DNA from: Nicotiana tabacum
Taxonomy: Eukaryota > Streptophyta > Magnoliopsida > Solanales > Solanaceae
Length of the DNA stretch: 64,000 nt
Assembly: GCF_000715075.1 (NCBI RefSeq)
Contig: NC_134087.1
Span: 159,575,436 to 159,639,435 of the forward strand
Reading direction: 5' to 3'
Within the stretch, counting starts at the first letter, position 1. The number at the start of each line of letters is the position of its first letter. The notes beneath the pieces are model-generated. The model saw only the letters and a program-made list of their open reading frames with translations. It made no database searches and had not been told where the DNA came from. Below are positions 1 to 10,384 of the stretch, one piece after another. A program made the translations under genes and the position numbers.

Positions 1-660
1 GAGCGAGTTTTTATGATGTTAATATACTTTGGTGAATATTCGAATTGGAGACCAAGGGGATCGCGTGAGTTTTAGATAGGTTACATACTGACTTGGAATA
101 GCTGTTGTGTTTGCTGGGCTGCAAATATTGCATTTGCGAGGTTCTGTTTGCAAATGTGAGCCTCACATTTGAGAAGCTGGGGAGGAACTAGGCATCTTAA
201 ATTTCGCAAAATTTTGCTCTTGGTCGGGTATTGCAAATTCGAGAAAGGGGAAATAATTGCGATACTGGTGGGTTGAGAGAAGGCTTCACATTTGCTAAAC
301 TTGGTGCGCTTTCGCGAGGGGATGAGCCTTCGCAAATATGAAGGGTAAGTCGCATTTTTCAACATCTAAGGGGCTCAGACACTGATCGCATTTGTGAAGA
401 GTGGTTCACTTCACGGATATTGCAATTGTGAACAAGAGTTCATAATTGTGATATCTGCAGCTGGGTAAAAGGTTGGAATTTCGGGACTTAAGGTCATTTT
501 TACACCATTTTTGAGACCTAGACTCCATAAAGGCGATTTTTGGAGAGCAATTTCTTCCCAACTTCATAGGTTACTAACTTTAACTTGTTTTCATTCAATT
601 TTCATTACCTTTTTTAAATGAATTTCTACTATCAAATCTAAGATGTCATAGAGTAAACAT
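1..660 (+). mobile_element. LTR remnant related to element B, belonging to old element C
   Basis: This stretch has no coding capacity. From about 120 to 445 it carries repeated near-palindromic motifs of the type TTTGCGAA/TTCGCAAA, as do the LTRs of elements A and B. These are followed by a TATA-like GGGTAAAAGG near 473, then CACCATTTTTGAG and GCGATTTTTGGAG blocks that also occur downstream of the TATA-like site in A. The tail near 630-650 (ATCAAATCTAAGATGT) resembles part of B's LTR in reverse complement. I read it as a plus-strand LTR fragment joined by deletion to the gag end at about 661, because no primer site or gag start lies between. The left end is outside the window. Confidence 0.6.
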
Positions 661-1931
661 TAGGGTTTTGTGTGGACATGCGGATCATATCAGGAGGTAT
701 TGTCCTAGATTGCAGAGCAACATATCAAAGTAGGGTACTCATGCCATGATTTCGGCACCAGTTGCTCCACCACCCACTCAGCCATCTAGAGGCGGGGGTC
801 CGGTAGCCAGAGGTGGAGGCCAACCCGTTATAGGGGGAGGCCAATCAGTGAGAGGTCATCCGAGAGGTGGAGAACAAATTGGTCGGGCTCAACCTTGTTG
901 TTATACATTTTCGGGTAGGCGCGAGGTGGAGTCATCCAATGTAGTTATTACAGGTATTATCTCAGTCTGCCATAGAGATACTTTCGTATTGTTTGATCCG
1001 GGTTCTACATATTCTTATGTGTCTTTATATTTTTCTTCGCACTTGAGCATGTATCGTGATTCTCTAGATGTTCTTATTTCCGTTTCTACACCAGTTGGAG
1101 ATTTCATAGTAGTTGATCGGGTGTACTTGTCTTGTGTTATTACTATTAATGTTTTTGATACTATAGTTGATTTGTTGTTGCTGAATATGTGAGGGCATTC
1201 TTGCTATGGATTAGTTGTCCCCATATCATACTATCTTGGATGAAACTTTAGCCATGTCGAGGTTACCTAGATTAGACTGGAAAAGGACCCTTAGTCATTC
1301 CACTAGAAGGGTGGTTTCATATTTGAAGGCTTGAGGTATGGTTGAGAAGGGGTGTTTAGCATTGGCTTAAATTCGAGATTCTAGTGCAGAGGTTCCCACT
1401 ATAGAGTCAGTACCGGCTGTGAGGAAGTTTCCCGAGGTGTTTCTTGTAGATTTGTCGGGTATGCCACGCAACATGGATACTAACTTTTGCATAGATTTAG
1501 TTCTAGGCTTTCAACCGATTTCTATCCCACTGCAACGTATGGCTCCTGCTGAGTTAAAGGAATTAAAGGATCAGTTGTAAGAAATACTTGACAAAGGATT
1601 CATTAGACTGAGTGTTTCACCTTGGGGTGCGCTAGTGTTATTTGTTAAGAAAAATGATGGATCAATGAGGACGTGCATTTATTATCGGCAGTTGAACAAG
1701 GTTACTATCAAGAGTAAGTATCCGTTGCCTAGGATTGATAATTTATTTGACCAACTTCAGAGTGCTAAGGTATTTTCAAGATTGATTTGAGATCTGGATA
1801 ATATTAGGTGAAGATTAGGGTATCAAATGTCCCCAAGACATCTTTTGGGACTTGTTATAGTCATTACGAGTTCTTGGTGATGTCATCTCGCTTGACTAAT
1901 GCTCCAACAACCTTAATGGATTCGATGAACC
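661..1931 (+). pseudogene. Element C gag-pol, 5' part: gag tail, protease, start of reverse transcriptase (broken)
   Basis: Decayed Ty3/gypsy polyprotein. A degraded zinc-knuckle region lies near 675-715. An open stretch at 746-1192 contains a Gly/Arg-rich linker and the aspartic protease with its catalytic motif in the form DPGST near 995. The reverse transcriptase N-terminal half follows at about 1500-1931; palm-type sequence such as [11 protein letters not shown] and [10 protein letters not shown] is recognisable. It is broken by stops and frameshifts, for example a TAA near 1577. The frame is cut at 1931 by element B inside the sequence around MDSMNR and resumes at 22463. The family is the same chromovirus-like Ty3/gypsy group as A, and no function is retained. 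Confidence 0.8.
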
Positions 1932-2526
1932 GGTCACGACCCAAAATCCCTTCGAAAGAGTCGTGATGACACCTAGTCTCCATACTATGTAAGCCTAACA
2001 TTAACTGAAATAACATGGATATTTACTAGCTTTAAATTAAATAACTCTGAACAATTACAATTCCCCAAAACCGGTAGTACAAGTCATAACCCTTTCTAAG
2101 AGTAGTTAATACGTCATTGATCTAGAACAAAAGGAACCAATGAAAATAAGTACAACCGAAGGTGACTCCGAGGCCTACGAATGCAGCAGAAGGTTTACCT
2201 TGAGTCTCCACCACGACGATCCGCACAGCTACTACCAACCAAATCCCTGGATCTGTACATAAAAATATATAGAAGTGTAGTATGAGCACACCATAGCGGT
2301 TCCTAGTAAGTATCAAGACTAACCTCGGTGAAGTAGTGAAGAGGAACAGTCCAGACACCTACTGGTCAAATAAATTGAGCAGGATATGATAATAAACTAT
2401 CAACATAAGGATAACAAAGTAATATCAACAGCATAGAGAAAAACAACTACAATAAGTAGAAATAATAAAGGGGAATACAGATGGAAACGAAAGATAACCA
2501 AGTAAATTAACACCAACATAGCTGGG
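1932..2526 (-). repeat. Element B 3' LTR, terminal (U5) part, left of the A insertion
   Basis: Matches 17937-18515 nearly base for base, including the terminal TCACGACC and the block around 2140-2340. Read on the minus strand this is the end of the LTR. The first two bases (GG) replace the expected TG. It is cut at 2526 by element A and continues at 13308. Confidence 0.85.
2522..2526. other. Target-site duplication of element A, left copy (CTGGG)
   Basis: CTGGG directly precedes the TG of A's 5' LTR and is repeated directly after the CA of A's 3' LTR at 13303-13307. This five-base duplication confirms A's ends and that it inserted as an intact unit. Confidence 0.93.
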
Positions 2527-5201
2527 TGTAACGACCTGGCCGGTCGTTTCATGAGTTACCGCTCTGTTTCCCCCATTTATGCTTATTATTGCCTTGTTTA
2601 GCTGTATTTTGTATTACCGGGTTAGTTGGCTTGGGTTCGGAGAAATTTTGGTAAGGTTTGAGACACTTAGTCTCTTTGAAGAAGCTTAAGTTGGAAAAGT
2701 TAAATAGATATTGACTTATGTGTTAAAGGGCTCGAATGTGAGTTCCGATGGTTCGGATAGCTTCGGAAGGTGATTTGGGACTTAGGAGCGTGATCGGAAT
2801 ATGTTTTGGAGGTCCGGAGTAGATTTAGGCTTGAATTGCCGAAATAGAAATTTTGGCATTTTCCGGTTGATAGGTGAGATTTTGATATAGGGAACGGAAT
2901 GGAATTCCGGAAGTTACAATAGGATCGTTGTGTCATTTGGGATGTGTGTGCAAAATTTCAGGTCATTCGAACGTGGTTTGATAGACTTTTTGATCGAAAG
3001 CGGAATTTAGAAGATTTTGGAATTCTTAGGCTTGAATCTGATGCAAATTTGGTGTTTTGATGTTGTTTTGAGCGTTCTGAAGGTTGGAACAAGTTTGAAT
3101 GATGTTATGGGATATGTTGGCATGTTTGGTTGAGGTCCTGAGGGCCTCGGGTTAGTTTCGGGTGGTCAAACGGACTATTTCATGTTGTGGAAAGTTGCAA
3201 AAAACTGTTGTGTATGTTGTAGACAATTGCTCCTCGCATTCGCAAAGGGTTAGCAGGTGAGGCTGAGGATTTGGCCTTCGTATTCGCGAGGGAGGTCCCG
3301 CGTTCGCGAAGGGCTAGGGTCTTTGAGCATCGCGTTCGCGACATAGCAGACACGTTCGAGATGGTTTGAGCTGTGGAGTCATCGCGTTTGCGAGGGGGTG
3401 GTCGCATTCGCGTAAGAGGAATTTATGGTCAACATCAGTTTGCGCTTCGCCAATGCGAGGCTTTGACTGCTTTCACAAAGAAGGATTTGAATGCCTGGGC
3501 AGAATGTTTAAATAGCCACTGTCCGCGATTTTGGGGCTAACTTTCACCATTTTTTGAGCGATTTTGGAGCTTTTTGAGAAGAATTGAAGAGGGAATGGAA
3601 GGGAAACACTTGGAGGTAAGATTTATAGACTTAATACTCGATTCTAATGTGAATTGTACCTAATAAATCATGGAATTTAAGCCTAATATTGAAGAACTAG
3701 GGCTTGTAATTGGAGACCTAAACTTAGGGATTTGAGGGATCATTTGTGGTTGGATTTTCGTGATTTTGATATGAATGAACTCGGGGAGTGATAAGGAGTC
3801 TATTGATGTAATTTTTATCGGAATCCGAGATGTGGGCCCGGGGGTTGGGTTTGGCCAATTTTGGGATTTGTATTGTAATTTGATTTCTTTCGAGTGAGCT
3901 TTGTTCCCTTAGCATATTTTGATTGTTTTGTACTGATTTTGGTTAGATTTGGATCATGCGGAGGCCGATTTGAGAGGCAAAGGCATCGCGGGCTAGAGTT
4001 TGGACCGGATTGAGGTGAGTAATGATTGTAAATGTTGTCTTGAGGGTATGAAACCCCGGATTTCACATCGTTGTGCTATATTGAGGTGACACACACGCTA
4101 GATGATGAGCGTGAGGTTGTGCACCGTTGGGGATTGTGACTTAGTCCATCCCGAATGGCTGTTTTACCGCGTATTTGATTGAAAACAATTTGTTATCATC
4201 ATGTTTTGGGCTGAATGTCATATTTGGGCCTCGTGCCAACTATTTGGACCCATAGGGGGATTTTTACTGTTATTTCCTCACTGTTTTGATTTTATATCTA
4301 TACTCAGTCATGCTATATTATACTGTTTTCATAACTCAGCCATGTTTACCTTGTTTTAATACTTTAAATGATATTTTGGGCTGAACATCATATTTTACTG
4401 TGCCCGAGTGGCTTATAGAGATTTCTGACTGAGTAAGGCCGAGGGCCTGTGTTGTGAGGATACTTTTTTGTCGGGCTGCACGCTATAGCAGTGATACACT
4501 TATTTATGATTATGAGGTCGAGGGCCTGAGATTGTATGCCACGAGGTGGCTTGTTGATATGAGGCCGAGAGCCTATTGATTATTCCACGAGATGACTTGA
4601 TATTGCGCTTGGGCCGTAAGGGGCCCCTCCCCTTATACTGAACTGAGGTATTTTTATAAGATTTTACTGTTTCATTGCCTTTTATTGGTTTTACACTGCT
4701 TCTTCATAGCATGTTGTTGTGCTTTACGTGATTTCTTATCGCTCAGTCTTCAATTATTATTTTACTCACTGAGTTGGAGTACTAACTTTACTCCCTGCAC
4801 CCTGTGTGCAGATTCAGGAGCTTCAGGTCCTACTAGCGAGGGTTGATAGCTTCCAGAAGATTTTCGGAGTCCATTAGGTAGCTACTCAGCGTTCGCAGCC
4901 CAGTGTTTCTCCCTCTTATCATTATTTATTTCCCTTGTATGTACTGGATTTTGTAATAGACTGTGTAGTCCCTTTTCCGTATTCCTAGACTTATGTTAGA
5001 TGCTCATGACTGGTGACACCCTGATGTCGAGCTGTGTTTGATTTTTTCGCAGTTTATGTATTTCACTTTATTATGGGATTTTTCATTATTAATGACTTAA
5101 TTATGAATTATTATATGTTAATTTAATTGGGTGTTGTGTCGGCTGGCCTTGTCTTCACAAGAGGTGCCATCTTGACCGGGTTTGGGTTTAGGGTCGTGAC
5201 A
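2527..5201 (+). repeat. Element A 5' LTR
   Basis: Begins TGTAACGACC and ends GGGTCGTGACA, so the ends form an 11-base imperfect inverted repeat rather than the usual two to five bases. It is 2675 bp long against 2918 for the 3' copy. Relative to the 3' LTR it lacks about 193 bp (corresponding to roughly 12544-12735) and the expanded tandem units at 11087-11160. Very long non-coding LTRs are usual in this lineage. Confidence 0.92.
3233..3515 (+). promoter_or_regulatory. Near-palindrome cluster and TATA-like site in A's 5' LTR
   Basis: Between 3233 and 3480 there are about ten copies of a 10-14 base near-palindrome of the form TCGCRTTYGCGA, for example CGCGTTCGCGA. These are followed by TTTAAATAGCC at about 3507. 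The same arrangement recurs at 11087-11430 in the 3' LTR. The position suggests an upstream promoter region with the TATA-like site at its edge. The transcription start is not determined. Confidence 0.5.
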
Positions 5202-5204
5202 AGT

Positions 5205-5216
5205 TGGTATCAGGGC
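5205..5216 (+). other. Element A primer binding site (tRNA-iMet type)
   Basis: TGGTATCAGGGC starts three bases after the LTR end. The usual plant initiator-methionine tRNA primer site is TGGTATCAGAGC, so there is one mismatch. Minus-strand DNA synthesis would start here. Confidence 0.9.
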
Positions 5217-5402
5217 CTAGGTTACATAGGTCTCACGAGTCATGAGCAGGTTTAGTAGAGTCTCGCGGATTGGTAAGGACACATCTGTATTTATCCTCGA
5301 GAGGCTGCAGAACCTTTAGGAAAAACTTCATATTCTTGAAATTTTTGTCATGCGAATCTGTTGATCCGAGTACTAAACTTTTGTTATTCTATTCTCTCAC
5401 AG

Positions 5403-6935
5403 ATGGTGAGAACACGTGCTACCGATCAGGATGGATGATTACCAGTACCACCAGCTGTGACCACTAGAGGCTGAGGACGCGATTGTGGTCGTGGTGGGGG
5501 TAGGGGTATGGCCTGCACAATAGCTAGGGCAGCACCTGCAGATCCACCAGCCACCCCAGTTCAGGATTAGGTCCCAATTGTGGACGCTCCAGCAGCACCA
5601 GCTCAGGCACCAACTGTGCCTATTGTGATTCTGGGTCTTCAAGAGGCCTTGGCTCAGATCCTATCAGTATGCACTGGCCTAGCTCATGCGGTTTCAGTTA
5701 CTACAGCCGCAACTGCTTCTCAGGCTGGGGGAGACACTCAGACTCCCACCGCTCGCACACTTGAGTAGGTCGTGCAGGGACTTCAGACACCGGGGGCACA
5801 TCCAGCCCAGCTGGTTGCAGCTGCTCAAGACTATGTAGCTCCTGCCATGCCAGAGGACGAGCAACACACATTGGAGAGGTTTGGTAGACTTCAGCCTCGA
5901 CTTTCAGTGGTGCAGAGGGCGATGATGCCCAAGGTTTCTTGGACAAATGTCAGAGGATTTTTTGCACAACGGGTATTTTGGAGACTAGCGGGGTCGCTTT
6001 CACTACTTTTCAGTTTTCTGTAGATGCCTTCACTTGGTGGGAGGCTTATGAGAGGCGTAGGCCTGTTGGTGCAGCATCCCTTACCTGGCAGTAGTTCTCC
6101 ATTCTTTTTTTTTTGGAAAAGTATGTGCCATAGTCTCGTAGAGAGGAGCTGCACAGGCAGTTCGAGTGGTTACGTCAAGGAGAGATGACTGTGATGCAGT
6201 ATGAGCAGAGTTCACTCGTCATGCTATTTGGTTGGTTCCGACAGATAGAGAGAGGATTAGGAGGTTTATGGATGGCCTCACTTATCAGCTTCGTATTCTC
6301 ATGACTAGGGAGAGGGTGTCTGGTGCTACTTTTGAGGAGGTTGTAGACATTGCTCGTGAGATTGAGTCAGTTCGTCGCTAGGAGCGAGATGAGAGGGAGG
6401 CCAAGAGGCCTCGAGGATCTGGTAGTTATGGTGGTGCTCCTTCGAGAGGTTAGTTTCAGCACGACAGAGGTCGTCCATTCAGGCATGCTCAGCCAGCTCA
6501 CCCAGGTTATCATGGGGCGTCATTAGGTCATGGTACTCACGGTTCTCATCAGGGCCAGTCATCACTCAGTGCCCTTCCAGCTCAGAGTTTGTCCCGTGCT
6601 CCATCAGTTCAGGGCTCTTCTATGCCAGGTGCATCTGCTAGTCATTCCTGTGCTAGGGTTCCCCTTCAGTCCCCGTCTCCAGCACCCAGAAGTTGTTATG
6701 AGTGTGAAGAGATGGGTCATATGTGGAGGCAGTGTCCTTATCGTCTTGTGGGTTCATCTCAGCAGAGGATTCATCCATCGGCTTCAGCACCAATTACTTC
6801 ACCACCACCCACCCAGCCAACTAGGGGTAGAGGTCAGTCAGCTAGGGGTCGCCCTAGAGGGGGAGGTCGATCAAGTGGCGGTCAGGCCCGTTTCTATGCA
6901 CTTCCAGCTGGACCCGATGCTATTACTTCCGATGC
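5403..6935 (+). pseudogene. gag: Element A gag (broken)
   Basis: The likely start is ATG 5403 (MVRTRATDQ), about 200 bp after the primer site. An Ala/Pro/Gln-rich N-terminal region runs to about 5770, interrupted by stops near 5436, 5469, 5568 and 5766. The capsid-like core begins around 5870 (TLERFGRLQP); a frameshift near 5905 moves it to another frame, with more lesions up to 6590. The nucleocapsid zinc knuckle is intact at 6694-6735 as CX2CX4HX4C (C-YE-C-EEMG-H-MWRQ-C), followed by a Gly/Arg-rich tail. The protein would form the virus-like particle and bind the RNA. It is not translatable here as one product. Confidence 0.87.
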
Positions 6936-7440
6936 TGTTATTACAGGTATTGTCTTAGTCTGCCATAGAGATGCTTCTGTATTATTTGATCTCGGTTTCA
7001 CTTATTCTTATGTGTCATCATACTTTGCTCGTTATTTGGATACGCCTCGTGAGTCTCTTATTTCACCTGTTCATGTATCTACTCCGGTGGGCGATACTGT
7101 TGTTGTAGACCGTATATACCGGTTATGTGTGGTGACTATTGGGGGTTTGGAGACCCGAGTGGATCTTTTGTTGTTATGTATGGTAGATTTCGATGTTATT
7201 TTGGGTATGGACTGGCTATCTCCGTGCCGTGCTATTTTGGACTGTCATGCTAAGATAGTGATATTGGCTATGCCGGGTGTGCTACGGATTGAGTGGCGAG
7301 GTTCGACTGATTATGTTCCTAGTAGGGTAATTTCATTCTTGAAGGCCTGCATATGGTTGGGAAGGGTTGTCTTTCGTATCTAGCCTTTGTGAGGGATGTC
7401 GGTACAGAGACTCCCAGTATTGATTTTGTTCTAGTTGTAA
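6936..7440 (+). pseudogene. pol: Element A aspartic protease domain
   Basis: In the same open frame as the zinc knuckle (open 6589-7383). The catalytic triad region reads VLFDLGFT at about 6982-7005, where related copies in this window have DPGST, so the residues after the catalytic Asp are changed. The downstream ILGMDWLS motif near 7201, typical of retropepsins of plant Ty3/gypsy elements, is present. A frameshift near 7355 separates it from the linker to reverse transcriptase. This domain would process the polyprotein. Confidence 0.85.
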
Positions 7441-7477
7441 GGCATTTTCCCGATGTGTTCCTGCAGACCTGCCGGGC

Positions 7478-8770
7478 ATGCCGCCGGACAGGGATATTGA
7501 TTTTGGTATTGACCTGGTGCCAGGAACTCAGCCCATTTATATCCCACCGTATCGTATGACACTAGCAGAGTTGAAGGAGCAGCTCCAGGAACTCCTTGAT
7601 AAGGGGTTCATTCGGCCTAGTGTGTCGTCTTGGGGTGCGCCTATTCTATTTGTGAAGAAGAAGGATGGCACTATGAGGATGTGCAGTGATTATAGGCAGT
7701 TGAACAAAGTAATAGTTAAGAACAAGTATCATTTGCCTCGCATTGATGATTTATTCGACCAGCTTCAGGGAGTGAGAGTGTTCTCCAAAATTGATCTCCG
7801 TTCTGGTTATCACCAGTTGAAGATCAGGGACTCGGATATTCTTAAGATAACTTTCAGGACCCGATATGGTCATTATGAGTTCTTGGTGATGTCATTTGAG
7901 CTGACCAATGCCCAGTAGCGTTCATGCATTTGATGAACAACATGTTTCGGCCTTATCTCGACTCGTTTTTCATAGTTTCATTGATGATATTCTGATATAT
8001 TTGCGTAGTTAGGAGGAGCACGCAGAGCATTTAAGAGTTGTGTTGCTGAGATTGAGGGAGGAGAAACTTTATGCAAAGTTCTCGAAGTGTGAGTTTTGGC
8101 TCAGTTCAGTGGCTTTCTTGGGGCACTAGTGTCCAGCGAGGGTATTCAGGTGGATTCTGAAGAAGATAGAGGCGGTTCAGAGTTGGCCATGATCGTTCTC
8201 AGCCACATAGATTCACAGCTTTCTTGGTTTGGCGGGTTATTACCGCCGGTTTGTTAAGGGATTCTCATCTATCGCATCGCCCTTGACCGAGTTGACTCAA
8301 AAGGGCGCTCTATTCGGGTGGTCAGATAAGTGTGAGGAGAGCTTTCAGAAGCTCAAGACTGCCTTGACTACTGCTCCAGTGTTTGTTTTGCCATCAACTT
8401 CAGGTTCATATACCATGTATTGTGATGCTTCGAGAGTTGGTATTGGGTGTGTGTTGATGCAAGAGGGTAGAGTTATTTCTTATGCTTCTCTCCAGTTGAA
8501 GCCCCAAGAGAATAACTACCCTATTCATGATTTGGAGTTGGCTGCCATTGTTCACGCGTTGAAGATTTGGAGGCATTATTTGTATGGTGTGTCTTATGAG
8601 GTGTTTACTGATCATCGTAGCCTCTAGCACTTGTTCAAGCAGAACGACCTCAAATTGAGGCAGCGGAGATGGTTGGAGTTGCTAAAAGATTATGATATTA
8701 CTATATTGTACCATCCGGGGAAGGCCAATGTGGTGGCCAATGCATTGAGTCGGAAGGTGGTGAGTATGGG
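7478..8770 (+). pseudogene. pol: Element A reverse transcriptase and RNase H (broken)
   Basis: Reverse transcriptase starts in the open stretch 7478-7918, with [16 protein letters not shown] and [11 protein letters not shown] frameshift near 7912 (in the NAP motif) and another near 7965 precede the catalytic FIDDI at about 7977-7990; both Asp residues remain. A TAG lies near 8011. The thumb/connection resumes in the open stretch 8229-8627. RNase H acidic residues are seen as YCDAS (about 8418), HDLELA (about 8526) and FTDH (about 8604). TAG at 8625 replaces a codon that is usually Gln, and the domain continues in 8631-9134 with the tether motif YHPGKANVVANALSR. Confidence 0.9.
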
Positions 8771-8889
8771 AAGTTTGGCATATATTCCAGTTGGGGAGAG
8801 ACCTTTTGCAGTTGATGTTCAGGCCTTGGCCAATCGGTTCATGAGGTTAGATATTTCGGAGCCCAGTTGGGTATTGGCTTGTGTTATTT

Positions 8890-10345
8890 CTCGGTCTTCC
8901 TTATATGATCGCATTAGAGAATGCCAGTATGATGATCCTCATTTGCTTGTCCTTAAGGATAGAGTTGAGCACGGTGATACTAGATATGTGACTATTGGTG
9001 ATGATGGGGTGTTGAGGATGCAGGGCCGGATATGTGTGCCCAATGTAGATGGGCTTCGGGAGTTGATTCTGGGGAGGCCCATAGCTCGCGGTATTCTATT
9101 CATCCAAGTGCCGCGAAGATGTATCAGGATCTGAGATAGCGTTATGGGCAGAGGAGAATGGATAGGGACATTGTGGGATTTGTAACTCGGTGTCTCAATT
9201 GTCAGCAGGTGAAATATGAGCATCAGAGACCGGGTGGCTTGCTTCAGCAGATGGATATTCCAGAGTGGAAGTGAGAGCGGATCACCATGGACTTTGTAGT
9301 TGGGCTCCCACGGACTTTGAAGAAGTTCGATGCTATTTGGGTGATTGTGGATCGGCTGACCAAGTCCGCGCACTTCATTCCTGTGTGTACTACCTATTCT
9401 TCAGAGCGGTTGGCAGAGATCTATATCCGGGAGATTTTTCGTTTGCATGGTGTCCCAGTTTCTATCATTTCAGATAGGGGCACTCAATTTACTTTGCAGT
9501 TTTGGAGGTCTGTGCAACGAGAGTTGGGTACTCAAGTTGAGTTGAGCACAACTTTTCACCCTCAAACAAACGGATAGTCCGAATGCACTATTCAAATATT
9601 GGAGGACATGTTGCGTTCTTGTGTCATTGATTTCGGAGGGTCATGGGTTCAGTTTCTAACGCTCGCAGAGTTTTCTTATAACAACAGCTACCAATTGAGT
9701 ATTCAGATGGCTCCATATGAGGCTTTGTATGAGAGGCGATGTAGATCTCCAGTTGGTTGGTTTAAGCCGGGTGAGGCTAGGCTATTGGGGACAAACTTGG
9801 TGCATGATGCTTTAGAAAAGGTGAAGGTGATTCAGGAGAGGCTTCATACAACGCGTAGTCAAGACAGAAGAGTTATGCTGACAGGAAGGTTCGGGATGTG
9901 TCCTACATGGTTGGTGAGAAGGTCTTGTTGAAGGTTTCACCCATGAAGGGTGTTATGAGATTTGGGAAGAAGGGTAAATTGAGTCCTCGGTTCATTGGGC
10001 CTTTTGAGGTGCTTCGGAGGATTGGGGAGGTGGCTTATGAGCTTGCTTTGCCACCCAGCTTGTCGTGTGTGCATCCGGTATTTCATGTTTCTATGCTCCG
10101 GAAGTATATTGGGGACCTGTCTCATGTTCTGGATTTTAGCACGGTTCAGTTAGATGATGATTTGACTTATGATGTGGAAACAGTAGCAATTTGGGAGCGC
10201 TAGGTTCGAAAGTTAAGGTCAAAGGGTATAACTTCAGTGAAAGTGTAGTGGAGAGGTCGGCCCGTGAAGGAGGCTACCTGGGAGACCGAGCGGGAGACGC
10301 GAAGCAGAAATCCTCACATGTTTGAGGCTTCAGGTATGTTTCTTG
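8890..10345 (+). pseudogene. pol: Element A integrase with GPF module and chromodomain (broken)
   Basis: The HHCC zinc region lies at about 9075-9215. The catalytic core has its first Asp in MDFVVGLP (9287), the second in ISDRGTQF (about 9466) and the Glu in SECTIQ (about 9578). It is interrupted by TGA near 9270 and TAG near 9575, at codons that are normally Trp and Gln. The C-terminal domain has [20 protein letters not shown] followed by GPF at about 9940-10010. The chromodomain follows at about 10165-10335 and carries TAG at 10201 and near 10243, again at usual Gln positions. The chromodomain would direct integration to heterochromatin, a known property of this lineage. Confidence 0.9.
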
Positions 10346-10370
10346 ACTCGTTCGAGGACGAACGTTTGTT

Positions 10371-10384
10371 TAAGAGGGGGAGGA
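10371..10384 (+). other. Element A polypurine tract
   Basis: AAGAGGGGGAGGA lies directly before the TG of the 3' LTR; it would prime plus-strand DNA synthesis. Just upstream is TTCGAGGACGAACGTTT, also found at the same place in non-coding element B and in F. Confidence 0.9.
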
